The notes beneath the pieces are model-generated. The model saw nothing but the letters and a program-made list of their open reading frames with translations, did no database searches and was not told the origin of the DNA. Shown here piece after piece: positions 1 through 10,338 of a stretch of DNA of 64,000 nucleotides. Position 1 is the first letter of the stretch. Each line of letters opens with the position of its first letter. The position numbers and the translations under genes were made by a program. Location of the stretch: contig JAKULF010000003.1 of assembly GCA_022661535.1 (NCBI GenBank), positions 3,968,001-4,032,000 of the forward strand. The letters run 5' to 3'. The stretch is from Eutypa lata (lineage: Eukaryota > Ascomycota > Sordariomycetes > Xylariales > Diatrypaceae).

Positions 1-1412
1 GACTAAGTAAGCATTGAACCTTTATAGATAGGTAGCAAATAGAAGAGTGTAGAGTAGAAGCATATATATATATAGATATAGATATAAGCTAGCGATGTGT
101 TTTACGCTGGTATTTATAAGGCTGGAGGGAGGTCGGTTTCAAGGTGAATGTGGGTGCAATTGAATGAATGGATGGATGCATCAGCTGAGCTGATCGAAGC
201 GGGAAGCTTGGAAGCTTATGACGGTGCTACGACGACCCAACCAATCTGAGACCACCATTGACACCGCTATGGAGTCTGTGAGTCTGCAAATGCAGGGGAA
301 TTTGAGAATCTGCGGGGTCTAGCCGGAGCTACCAAAGGTTATCGAGGGCTACTATTCGTGTCTTAGCATGCGGGGAATACTAATACCAATTGGTGTATGA
401 CTAGTGGAACTGTCTCAGATAATACGTAGAGGTAGCATCAAGGGACAGTGATGAACTCATTAGGTGTAGAGAGCTAACTTCCGACAGGCTGGCTCAAAGA
501 TCACAAGGGGTACTGCTAGGGAGGAATGAATGGTTTTTGGGTTACTCACTGATATTAATATTATGTTGGCTGACCTTCAATTCCTAGCCATCATCACCAG
601 ATTCAATATCCTAGTTAGTAAATTAGGGCGGTAGGAATTAGGACCGCCTACAAGTGAGATATAGAGATACACCCGAGGACCTAGCCTACATGGATAGTTA
701 GGTAAGTGTAGAAAAGTAGAGCTAGGGTGATAGGCGAAGAACCGAATATATGGATAGGTAGGTATCTAGGATGCATAGATGACCAAACTAACTAAGAAGT
801 TGGATATAATAAGAATACGTTGTTGAAGGAGAGTGATCAACCGATGCATTCCAAAGACTAAGGGGGATTGAAAATATTGTACATTAAGTACCTACTGACC
901 TTCTACAATTGATGTAATGGAGCCATGACATCTAGACCTAGATGTACATACATCTTACGAAAACCCAATCGACAAAGTTTCAATGTAAAGAGCTATCTAC
1001 TCTAGGGCCAGGTTAAGTAGGTCTTAGTCGGTAGGTGATGTGAGTGGCTTTACATTGAATCATAGGTATGATTACAATGCGTGATGAAGGCAGGTGATAA
1101 CGGGATGTCTATTTGCGTAAACTCATGACTAACCTACTGCCAATGTTTTTACAGTGATTGTAGACACGGCAGATACGTAGAATTCAGTAGGTGCGTCATA
1201 CAACAGATTGTTACTTCCAGACAAGTGGCCACCTGATATCTGATTTGGGTTGTGAGGGCCTATTGTACATACGGCGAATGAGTCTCGAACAAGATGGTGT
1301 GACAACACCATTTGGGCGAAATTATGAACGAGAGGGGTATGATATATTTATACGATATATACATAATATGTACTCATTCAGCTTTCATCGGTATATGTAG
1401 GTTCCAACTGTA
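1..1412. other. Gene-free left margin
   Basis: No convincing coding frame on either strand. The stretch holds a short TA/GATA microsatellite (about 65-90) and scattered TAGGTA words, and is otherwise AT-moderate sequence full of stop codons. It is probably intergenic DNA plus the 3' flank of the minus-strand gene that ends at 1413. Confidence 0.6.
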
Positions 1413-3845
1413 TCAAGTTTCTTGGGAAGACCTAGCCGCTACAGCAGTCACTTCGTTCTCCTGCTCTTTATATAAACCCATATCCTCGACAACCCTCCGG
1501 AGTGCTAGTTCCCATCCTTCAGGATAGAGAGGGGATTTTTGGCATTCAGTCTCCAGATGAAGTTCGAAAAAGTTGCAAACCTCTTCTCTTTTCATGGCTT
1601 CAGATAGGCCGTCGTCTTTTTGAAGCTCCCCGGCTCTTACGAGTTCACGACGCCGATGGTTCAGGTAATGTTCAATGCGGCGTGTATGAGTAAGAAGCCT
1701 GTCCTTGTGTGCAGGGGTTTTCAGCGCCTTTTCCAAGTCTATAGTGCCTAGAAGTAGCTCAAGAATAAGTGCTTCTGTCGGCAGGAAGTTGAACAAATGC
1801 CGGAATGCGCGCACGGCAGCTAGAAGACCAACTGTATCCTTGGCCTTGCGGAAAGTATGTAGAACCTTTCCAGCAAAGTGCACATCAACACTATCTGCAA
1901 ATATAGAGGCTGATTCGACCATATCCGCGAATAGGGCACGACCTCTCACTCTTTCGTCCGGGAAGTCGTTTTTAGGTACTATCCACATACGGTTGACGGG
2001 CAGGGACTGCCAAAGAGCCATGAAAGTCCAAGGATCTGGTTTGATGTTATATCTCTTGTTGAAGTCACGGGAAAGTTCGGTAACAGATGCTCCTTGTCCA
2101 TTTTGTAGGTACGAGAAGAGCAGCTGGTTCATCATGAACGTGTCTGGCGCTAGCTCAGCCTCTCTGAAAGCCGTCCAGAGTGTCTCCATTTTGCTATGAA
2201 GCTTTCGGTCTTTATAGTTTTCAGCCAATAGTTTAAATGTCTCCAAATTTGCGCTCGGCCAACCATCACCGACTCGTTGCAACTGAATATGGTGTTCGAG
2301 GCGCAACATCACCTTCCGAGAGACCACGAATTGTATTCGGGAGTTGACCATAGCCCAGCCGACTTCCTCTGCCCACCGTACATTGTCTTCAGTTTCCGAT
2401 CTTAACCATGCGCCCAAGAGCGCATTTACTTGAATTGGTCGAGGAGGGATGTTCTTCTCCTTCATATAAAGTAACACATTCCAAGCACCTTTCAGGTCCC
2501 CGCCCAAAATCAGTCGCTTCACCCATTTTCCAAAGAAGAAAGGGTTGGCGACGGTTGGGGGTAAGCGGCGGTGCTCACGTAAATCGATAGCACCCGAAGT
2601 CATCATGTCGACAAATATGTACAAAGCATGTTCTGTCTGGTTAGATGCTAAGAATGCGGCGATGATATCATCATAGTCCCCGATTCTCATTGAGTCTTTC
2701 AGTAAGGTCCTTAATTTTCGGTAGGCCTTGTAACCTGTTTCTACTGTCGCCGGATCAGCTGCACAAGCCCGTATAAATGGCAGTAAGATCCGCTGGTCTT
2801 TCTGGTAAGGCGCCTCAATAATCTTATCGACGATTTTCTGAGCTTGATCGATATTCCCCATTAGGCAGTACATACGCAGACCAAGTTGCCAGAAATCCAC
2901 GAAAGTTTCTGGGTTTGTGCCTAACGTGCTAATAAGTCTTGTGTGGTTTTTGATCGCTTCATTCTCCCACCCGTCAAGGAACATAGCCTCGATGGCTAGG
3001 AGCTGTTGAGCATCAGTCAGGGGAACACCAGCAGACTGCCTGTCTTTGGAGATAAGGTAAACACGCGACATGCGATTAGGATTGTCCTTGCTCTCTGCCG
3101 AGAACACGTTCCAGAGAAGCTCCCAGGTAGCTTTAGGGACCGTATCCCATCTAGTGGCTAGCGCATGGCGTACTCTTATATAGTCACCCCATAGTCGGTT
3201 CATTGTTTTGATTTTAACACCACCTTTGCTGAGTTGATGTGCAGCACGCTGTATGACCCGATTCAAGTCGCCAATCATAAAGTCTTTATTATGTCTCCAG
3301 CCAATTGTGGATATTGAGAACCGATTTTCCCGAATAGTGTCTTGACTAGTCATAGTTCGCGGATGATCGTGTGCCTCGTTCTTTTGTTCTACTTCCCTAG
3401 CAATTTTTTCTAATTTATTGACAAGGAGTTTCGCTTGTTCTAGGTGTTGCTCTAATTGTTTGAGACGGTTGTCGACCACGCCACCAGGGTCTACCAGCGA
3501 AGTTTGAAAGTCGTCTCGATCGTCAAGGCGTCGAAGCTTCCCAAAGTCGCCTTGCTCAAAAAAGTTGATGGTCGCATGTTGTTTTTCATTGTTTAAAAGA
3601 CCTAAAGTCTCTAAAATCTTGCGACGCTCAGCTTCTTGATCTGCTGCTATATCGGTTGGGGGGTTGTGGCTCTGCTTTGAAGGTGCCTTTGCAGCATGTG
3701 ACGATGCTTCGCGAATGGACCCAGGCCATCTTGTCCTCGCTGGAAGGGCTCGCTTCTGCGAAGTAGATAGGCATGAGCGGCAGATATAATCGAAGTCGCG
3801 AGTGCCAAATTCGAACAGTAATTTACGCGGGTGCATGGGAGGCAT
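1413..3845 (-). CDS. Mitochondrial PPR-like protein
   Basis: Uninterrupted 810-residue frame with no need for introns. The N-terminus is basic, with a YICRSCL-type segment at about residues 20-27 that is common in fungal mitochondrial proteins, so import into the matrix is inferred. The middle and C-terminal parts are helical and contain repeat-like helix pairs (for example around HALYIFVDMMTSGAI, KGAWNVLLYMKEKNIPP and MNQLLFSYLQNGQGASVTEL). These resemble degenerate pentatricopeptide repeats, whose members bind organellar RNA and support mRNA stability or translation. A charged coiled-coil-like segment lies near residues 120-150. I cannot name the orthologue; Pet309/Cya5-like or other fungal mitochondrial PPR families are candidates. 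The first ATG at 3845 is used; a second Met lies three codons later. It is divergent from ORC3, sharing a promoter of about 310 bp. Confidence 0.75.
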   Translation of the reverse strand: MPPMHPRKLLFEFGTRDFDYICRSCLSTSQKRALPARTRWPGSIREASSHAAKAPSKQSHNPPTDIAADQEAERRKILETLGLLNNEKQHATINFFEQGDFGKLRRLDDRDDFQTSLVDPGGVVDNRLKQLEQHLEQAKLLVNKLEKIAREVEQKNEAHDHPRTMTSQDTIRENRFSISTIGWRHNKDFMIGDLNRVIQRAAHQLSKGGVKIKTMNRLWGDYIRVRHALATRWDTVPKATWELLWNVFSAESKDNPNRMSRVYLISKDRQSAGVPLTDAQQLLAIEAMFLDGWENEAIKNHTRLISTLGTNPETFVDFWQLGLRMYCLMGNIDQAQKIVDKIIEAPYQKDQRILLPFIRACAADPATVETGYKAYRKLRTLLKDSMRIGDYDDIIAAFLASNQTEHALYIFVDMMTSGAIDLREHRRLPPTVANPFFFGKWVKRLILGGDLKGAWNVLLYMKEKNIPPRPIQVNALLGAWLRSETEDNVRWAEEVGWAMVNSRIQFVVSRKVMLRLEHHIQLQRVGDGWPSANLETFKLLAENYKDRKLHSKMETLWTAFREAELAPDTFMMNQLLFSYLQNGQGASVTELSRDFNKRYNIKPDPWTFMALWQSLPVNRMWIVPKNDFPDERVRGRALFADMVESASIFADSVDVHFAGKVLHTFRKAKDTVGLLAAVRAFRHLFNFLPTEALILELLLGTIDLEKALKTPAHKDRLLTHTRRIEHYLNHRRRELVRAGELQKDDGLSEAMKREEVCNFFELHLETECQKSPLYPEGWELALRRVVEDMGLYKEQENEVTAVAARSSQET

Positions 3846-4154
3846 CTGTCGCTGAGAATGCTAGAAGACAGTAAGGTGTGTTTGAGGCTGAAGACGCCCA
3901 AAATATTTTTTTGATGGGCCTTTTACCAGTGATATCACAGCGCGGCAAAATTCCGATTTCCTGACAGGGCTTCAGTTAGTGGCTCTTAGTAGCTTTTAGG
4001 GGTCCAACCATAAGTCCCACTTTTATATTTTAGGTGCCAAATGCTAGGTCCAGGGGTACGCGAACCTAGCAGAATCGCGTTCACCTTAATACATCCATGC
4101 TACGTAATGAACGACATGTTTTACCTTATAAGCGTCTGGTGATCATAAACGAAA
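3846..4154. promoter_or_regulatory. Shared divergent promoter, PPR gene / ORC3
   Basis: The 309 bp between two divergent start codons hold no frame. They contain two WCGCG-type words (TACGCGA at about 4053 and ATCGCGTT at about 4074) that loosely resemble MCB elements. This would suit cell-cycle control of ORC3, but the matches are imperfect and the role is only inferred. Confidence 0.4.
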
Positions 4155-6561
4155 ATGGCAATTGAAGAGTCTCCAAGCGACTTATACGAAGGGAAAGAGC
4201 ATCAGGCTAGTATATGTGCGTTGGATTAGATGAGATTAGAATGCTAATAGATCCCCAGGCCGCCTATGTCTTTGACCCAGCCGATGAAGTTGATGGTGAG
4301 AATAGACCCTCAAAGCGTAGGAGGGTGTCAAAGAAACACAGCAAGTCGGAATCCCAGAGCTTGCCTGCCGTTTCAACATTTCATCCTCTCTTCGATGGCG
4401 CTGAAAATGAAGAATGCATGCGCCTCCGGCAGCAAGTCTATGAAGACTCTTGGTCAGAGATCGATAAGAGGATTCAGGTGAGTTGGTTATAGTTATCAAC
4501 TACTACTGTGAGTCTCGCTTATTGTATGATCTATCTAGCGCATACTTCGGGAGGCAAACCAGTCAACCCTAGATGAAGTTACATCGTTTATACAAACGTC
4601 CTCGGACAACACGCCACACGACAAGATCCCATCTGCTTTCATCATCACTGGTCCTAGCATTGCATCACAGGAGCTTCTATTTGAGCAACTATCGGAAACT
4701 CTGCAGACACGAGCAAAGACAAAGACTGTGCGACTCCGCTCTGGTGACGCATCCAACTTGAAAGCTGTGTTGAAGAAAATCATTCACGATATCACTGCAT
4801 CAGCGGCTGAAGAAGGCGAAGACTTGGAAGAATTAGCCGTAGGCAAAGATGTAAGGTCTAGCCTTAGACACCATTGCAATCCGTTCTCTAATACTGTTCT
4901 CAGAAGCGCAAATATCTCAGCTACGATCTTGAAGCGCTCTATGCCCATCTGAAGTCGAATCCTCGAAGCCATATTGCTATCGCGTTTCAAGATAGCGAGG
5001 CCTTCGATAGCGGCCTGCTCTCAGACTTGATATCACTTCTAAGGTAATCTAACCTAATCCTCATCTCCTTTTAGTAAAGGCAACTAAACAACTGGCAGTT
5101 CTTGGCTTGATCGAATACCTTTTGCTCTCCTCTTCGGGGTTGCTACTTCTGTTGAGCTGTTTCAAGCCCGACTGTTAAAGTCTACCTGTCAATGTCTTTA
5201 TGGCGATCAATTCGATGTCGAGCAGTCAACGTCAATCGTCGATAAGATTTTCAAAACCGCTATTGCCCATTCAGATGCCCCTCTACGACTCGGGCCAACT
5301 TTCGTACGTGGCCTTCTGGAACGTCAACAAGAACAAGTAGCGAGCATACCCATTCTAGTGAGCTCTTTAAAGGTAAAGCACCATCGCCATTTAAATCAGT
5401 CCATCTCGGATACTAATGAAGTAGTACGCGTATATGTCTCACTTTTATGCAAATCCACTTACGGTGTTCATGTCTGAAGAAGTCGAAATCAAGACCATCC
5501 AGCCAGAACATTTTGAAGCAGTTCGTGCATTGCCATCTTTCCGTCAGTCTGTGGAAACAGCAATACAGAGGGGCGACGTGGGATATGCAAAGCTTCTCCT
5601 TGATGATGACCAGTTCCTTGCAACTCATGTACGAGAGTGTCTTCATGACTCTCGGAAGTGGGTAGTAAAATTACTACGAACACTGAAGTATCTGAACGCC
5701 GGAAAGGCTTCGTCTTCCGGTTTCGCCCAGCTCTATTTGGACGCAATTGCAATTGGGATTGACCTCGACGGAGAACATGCCGAGTTTGTAGAGTCCGTCC
5801 AGCAGATGCAGCCGTCTGATGCTGTGTTGTTTTTAACCCAAGTACTCGACGCCATCAAGGAGGGCGACTGGACTCTTGGGTTGGATCAGTGGGCGGGTGA
5901 GGGGGAACGAGCTGTTACCCTTCTCTCTAGCATCCTAGCCGACATAAAAGACCTGCAAGCGAAAGCTGAAGATGAAGGCCATGTGTTACGAAGCAAATAT
6001 AGTAGACAAAGCAAGGTGCTTCGAACAACGGTCATTGCTCAAAAGGTGCAGCTGAGTCAAGACACAGCAGCCCTCACCGACAAAGACAAGGCTTTTACCA
6101 GCCTTATCGATCGCCTTGTTGCACACTTGCAGGGGACTCTATCCTGCGAAAGAGCCGAGGACATGCTATTCAATGAAATCTGGCTGTACGACTCAAGGAC
6201 GCCCTATAAAGACGTGTTCATACCTCGACCGCGAGCCGTTGTTGAACGGGCGTTATCGCGGCCACACGACTACTTAGGGTGTTCCTGTTGTAAGACAGAG
6301 GAGGACCATATCGCACCGACGCTGCCCGCTACTGCGATTTTGTATCAGCTATATCTTGAGACCGGATCGCTTGTCAACGTTGCCGATCTCTGGTCGGCAT
6401 ACCTGGCAATCGTTGGCGAGGAAAACGAAGATGGCCTCGACGAAAGAACCGCGCTTGTTTTATTCTACCGCGGACTTGCTGAGTTGAAAGCTATGGGGTT
6501 TGTGAAGCAAACCCGGAAGAAAGCGGACCACATCGCTAAACTTGCCTGGAAAGGGCTTTGA
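4155..6561 (+). CDS. ORC3: Origin recognition complex subunit 3
   Basis: Subunit of the six-protein complex that marks replication origins and loads MCM helicase in the nucleus. Modelled exons are 4155-4205, 4259-4477, 4539-4850, 4904-5043, 5099-5372 and 5425-6561, giving about 710 residues, normal for fungal Orc3. Recognition rests on family-typical blocks: the NLS-like KRRRV near the start, AFIITGPSIASQELLFEQL, a degenerate AAA+ core with IPFALLFGVATSVELFQARL, LKYAYMSHFYANPLTVF, and the C-terminal winged-helix part. Orc3 is an AAA+-like protein that lacks working Walker motifs, as here. Introns 2-5 have standard GT-AG borders and preserve phase. The first intron (4206-4258) fits best as GC-AG, giving the junction KEHQ/AAYVF. 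Alternatives are a 40-nt GT-AG intron or a start at 4214 without it. Confidence 0.88.
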
Positions 6562-7389
6562 GAAGGTAACTAACTATACGAGGCTCAGAATTAATGTTGG
6601 GGAGTCAATACATCGTGTTGGTCGTTGAGTTTGTTCCATTGTGATAAAAGCCCAAGTCATTGTGACACCGTAGATCCAGTCCAACGGGCATTACAAATAG
6701 CTTGCCCAATCCGTCCAGTCGAGTTATTTTCGCAGTTGTTCGACCTCCGAAGGTGGCTCGAGCGATGAAAGAAGTCCAATGTCCTGGACAAAGTCATGTT
6801 TGATCGAAGGTAGGACACCGTTGGAACAAAGAAAACCAACAACCACCCCCCGAGACTACGATGTACAGAAACGTCAAGGAAGCAATAAAGAAGGCCGCCA
6901 CGACCCCGGCATCTACAAGAAGACGTCTCGGCCGCCCGCTAAACTTCGAGTCCATTCTCACAAGACCCTCTTCCCACCAGCCGTGTTAGTCGTTCATCCT
7001 AAGTGCTCATCGTTCACTTAAGAATAAAGCTCATATAAATATTTTTCTCATTCACTTTTTTCCCTTTTAAACACTTTAGCTGCTGAGCGGCTTTGACGAC
7101 GCGGTCGAAGGCCTTGACATTTTTTTGAAATTACAGAAAGACACCAACAAGAAAGAAAGAAAAGGAAGCGTGTTCAATCATTACTAGCAAAGAATTACTT
7201 TCTACACTTGAAGCTATTTGCATATTAGCGGCATCGTTTATAGCAATTTGCGAGCATAACTCGCTTTTTTTATTAGATTTCAGACCGAATCCAACTACGA
7301 GCACTTCTAGGTATCTGCTACCTTCCAGTCTCAACCACGCGAATACGTATATCCAGTCCGTCGTTCATTGTCAAAACCCCCGGCCGGTG
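6562..7389. other. Intergenic, ORC3 3' flank and next promoter
   Basis: About 830 bp without a supported gene. An 80-codon open frame at 6779-7021 is open but has no recognisable composition or motif, and is more likely 5'-leader sequence of the next gene. The stretch becomes T/A rich near 7030-7080, as seen upstream of fungal transcripts. Confidence 0.5.
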
Positions 7390-7914
7390 ATGGAAAACCA
7401 ATACCAGAACGGGCAGCAGCAGCCGCCACCACACCACAACGACAACAACACCAGCAGTAGCGGTAGCATGCTAGGGGAGCGGCGGGCGATCAACAACGAG
7501 GCGTTCCGCGAGAAGCTGCGGCAGATGGCGCTGCCGCTGGCCCCCCTAGTGCAGCTCACAACGGGGGAGGTGCACCCGGCGTTCCCGGGGACGCTGCTGA
7601 ACTTCTGGCTCCTGACGGACGGGCAGCTCGAGGAGCTGGCGCACTTCTACCACCAGCGCACGCCGTCCCGCTGGACCTTCCACTACCCGTGCCCCATCAC
7701 GTCGTGGGACGCGGGCCTGCCGCTCGAGGAGAAGCGCCGCAAGATGGGCCGCTTCATCGGCCTGCGGGGCTGCGACTCCCCGACCGCTGTCACGGCCGCC
7801 GCCGCCGCCGCCGCCCACATTCGGTCCGACGACGATATCCTCGAGGAGGCCCGCCGCGCTCGCGTCCGTGACGACGAGGAGGAGATGTGGAGGCGCAAGC
7901 TGCACTGGTATTGA
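7390..7914 (+). CDS. Conserved fungal protein of unknown function
   Basis: Single-exon gene of 174 residues starting at the ATG at 7390. The N-terminal 35 residues are Gln/Pro/Asn-rich and look disordered. The core (about 38-140) has a compact, family-like look: an EKLRQMALPLAPLV helix, VHPAFPGTLLNFWLLT, LAHFYHQRTPSRWTFHYPCPI and EEKRRKMGRFIGLRGC. I recall similar conserved short proteins in other filamentous ascomycetes but no assigned function. An alanine run (GCC repeats, about 7795-7817) and an acidic/Arg-rich C-terminal helix (DDEEEMWRRK) follow. Codon use is strongly GC-rich at third positions, unlike the flanking AT-rich DNA, which supports real coding. No signal peptide or membrane segment is seen. 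Confidence 0.7.
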   Translation: MENQYQNGQQQPPPHHNDNNTSSSGSMLGERRAINNEAFREKLRQMALPLAPLVQLTTGEVHPAFPGTLLNFWLLTDGQLEELAHFYHQRTPSRWTFHYPCPITSWDAGLPLEEKRRKMGRFIGLRGCDSPTAVTAAAAAAAHIRSDDDILEEARRARVRDDEEEMWRRKLHWY

Positions 7915-9039
7915 TTTGACTTGATGGATGGAGGGGCGGATTGTTGGAAAATGGTCTGATTACTTGCTAAGGTAGCTAACTAGCTGGCTAGGGAAGGAAG
8001 GAAGGAAGGAAGAAAAAATAGTAGTACATAGGAGGAGGTGTATGTGTGAGGGCAAAGGGGGAGGATTTTGATTTTGGGAGCGCAAATGGAAACAGGGAAA
8101 GGGTGTTCAGTTCTTCACCTTCTTTGAGTACTGCCGTTTAATACTACATATGAGCACTTGCATCCATTCATTCCCACCGTGACCCTACAGAACACAGTAC
8201 AGCAGCGCCGTGTGAATATCAGGATAGAATGATGTTGTAGACGGTTGCCTACTATTTTATTTTAGATAACTTACTAACACGCGATAGACGCAATGATACT
8301 CAAAGTTGGTATCCTCTTCGTCGCTACTATATGTCACAGCACAAGTACCTACCCTAAGGTCTACGAAGCATACCAACAAGCCGTATACCGTGGCGGATGG
8401 AATCCTAGATAACCACTTTTGCGAATCCCATCGGCGCAGGCGGAATCTAGAGGCAGTTAGTAGAATTCAACGAAACGCCGATAGCTGACCTGTCTCATAG
8501 TTGAAGCCCACTTTCAGATTAAACATAATAGGTAGGAAATAAACAGGAGGGAAAGAAGCCCACACACAAAAAAGAAGTCTTCATTGTATCTCTAATGCAG
8601 ATGCTTAAATATAAGAAGAGTAAGAAGAGGTTGTATTAGTAGTAACTGTATATAACCTACCTGAGCAGGGTGGGGTCATTTAGCAGACTTATAGCTTAGC
8701 CTTACTTAAGTTAGCTCTAGTTAACTAGTGTACATGACTTGCCGTCAGCCCGCCTGCCAAGACTGGTGGGAAATCCCCCTGCTCGCTTGCTGTTCCAGCT
8801 GCGCCCATTGACTTCCTTATTCCTTACTTCAGTGCTATTACTTAACTACCTCCTACCTAGTTAGGGTATGTATCGAATAACTACGACGCCTTCCCATCTA
8901 ATTTTATGAAGTAAATAAAAACCAGCGAAGGACAGCTCCCACATCCAACTTAAAGGCTCGTTACAAAACTCGAATGAATGTATAATCATCGCAGCAGCAT
9001 GTGAGGTCACGACCCGACCCGACCTTTTTTAAGTCCCAT

Positions 9040-9073
<34 letters not shown>

Positions 9074-9110
9074 CGGTGGTTTCCGCACACACGGCACATG
9101 ACGTGGAGCT
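7915..9110. other. Intergenic with simple repeats
   Basis: About 1.2 kb with no supported gene. It contains a GGAA tetranucleotide run (about 7992-8012), many CTAG/TAGCTA words, and a CT dinucleotide run (about 9041-9066) just upstream of the next gene, which probably lies in its 5' leader. Confidence 0.55.
9041..9066. repeat. (CT)n microsatellite
   Basis: About 13 CT units directly upstream of the start codon at 9111, followed by short imperfect CT-rich sequence. CT-rich tracts are common near fungal transcription starts. Confidence 0.85.
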
Positions 9111-10248
9111 ATGAATGATGCTTCCACCCCGACCACGCCGGCCGACCCGAATCCCAGTCCCGACAATCGCCGTCGTCGCCGTCGTGAAGACGCTGCTGCT
9201 GCCGATCAGTCTGAAGGGGAACTCCCACGGACGGAGGATGACAACGATGGCGCAAGGTCCGGCACGAGGGCCCAACGCCCATCTCTTTCGCAAAAGGCGA
9301 AGGAAGGATTGGCTCAGAAACTGAGGTTCCTAAACCACCTTGTTTACACCCTGGACACCCTCGTGCACGCTGAGCTCTGCGTGTTGTATTATATGGAGTA
9401 TGCACGAACTCCCTCCATTGTGTGTTTTTAAAAGGCATTTTTATAGTTATCTGACCCGTCTCTTTTTTTTTTAAACTAGCTGTTCTTTCTTTCGCCTTGC
9501 GATACGATGGGTCGCCCAGTCGCTGTTTATAAGCCCAAGATCGGAGGAATCGTTCCTCAACGTGCCGAATTACCACGTCAGCGCGATAATCGTCCCGAAT
9601 TTCCTGTGCATTTTCCTACACCTCGTCACCTCCCTGCCGTTCGCGGGCGAGGCCTCGAGGGGTTATCTGCACGGCGGCGTTCTCATTGATTTCATCGGCC
9701 AGAAAGCGCCCACGTCCAGACTGAGCCTGCTCCTGCTGGACTTCATGATCTTCGGGCTCCAGTGCCTCATGGTGGCCGTCAATATGGAGAAAGAGAGGAT
9801 ACGGAAGGTAGTCAAGCCGCCGAGAGTAGTAAGCGTGACCGCGGCGACAGATTCGACCGACGCCCCCCTTACCACCCAAGATCATGACTCCGAGGAGCGC
9901 GGCATACTACGAGATGCGCCTACGTTGGACGAGAGCGATGGCATCGAGTTACGACCATTGAGAAGCGATCGGCCTGATAATGATGAGCGGGTCAACCTTC
10001 TCGAGAGCAACTCAACCGAAGTGGGTAGAGAGTATGACGGTCTGTTAGATGTCCTAAGGTCAGGAAACGCCATTCTCTCGACTTTCAATGTACGGCAGGC
10101 GTTAAGGGACACATGGAACAATAGGGGGAATACCCCGGAAAGTGCGGCGGCATATGCGATACAGAATGTCGGATATAATGCGACGCTTGCGGCTCTGGCG
10201 GCCCAAAGAAGGGCGAGATTAGCAGCTGCCGCAGCGCATCAAGGATAA
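9111..10248 (+). CDS. DSC4: DUF1746 membrane protein, Dsc E3 ligase subunit 4-like
   Basis: Two exons, 9111-9397 and 9480-10248, joined across a GT-AG intron (phase 2), give 351 residues. The N-terminus is disordered and Arg-rich; the segment LNHLVYTLDTLVHAELCVLYYMDCS spanning the intron is typical of DUF1746. Exon 2 has three hydrophobic stretches (FFRLAIRWVAQSLFI; AIIVPNFLCIFLHLVTSLPF; LSLLLLDFMIFGLQCLMVAV) that look like membrane helices, then a long hydrophilic tail rich in Asp, Glu and Ser ending in an Ala-rich helix. DUF1746 occurs in Dsc4, a subunit of the Golgi/endosome Dsc ubiquitin ligase that in several fungi activates SREBP for sterol and hypoxia responses. Family assignment is good; Dsc-complex membership is inferred. 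It converges on RCL1, the stop codons being about 90 bp apart. Confidence 0.75.
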
Positions 10249-10338
10249 TTATGAATGAACGATATAAATGACTTGGAAGAGGTTCTGTACAGATAACTTG
10301 TTAAAAGGGGTATTATTATTATATTTTCATTATGCTCG

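Noticed and set aside
6779..7021. 80-codon frame between ORC3 and the next gene
   Set aside because: No motif, no preferred codon use, and in the expected 5'-leader region of the 7390 gene.
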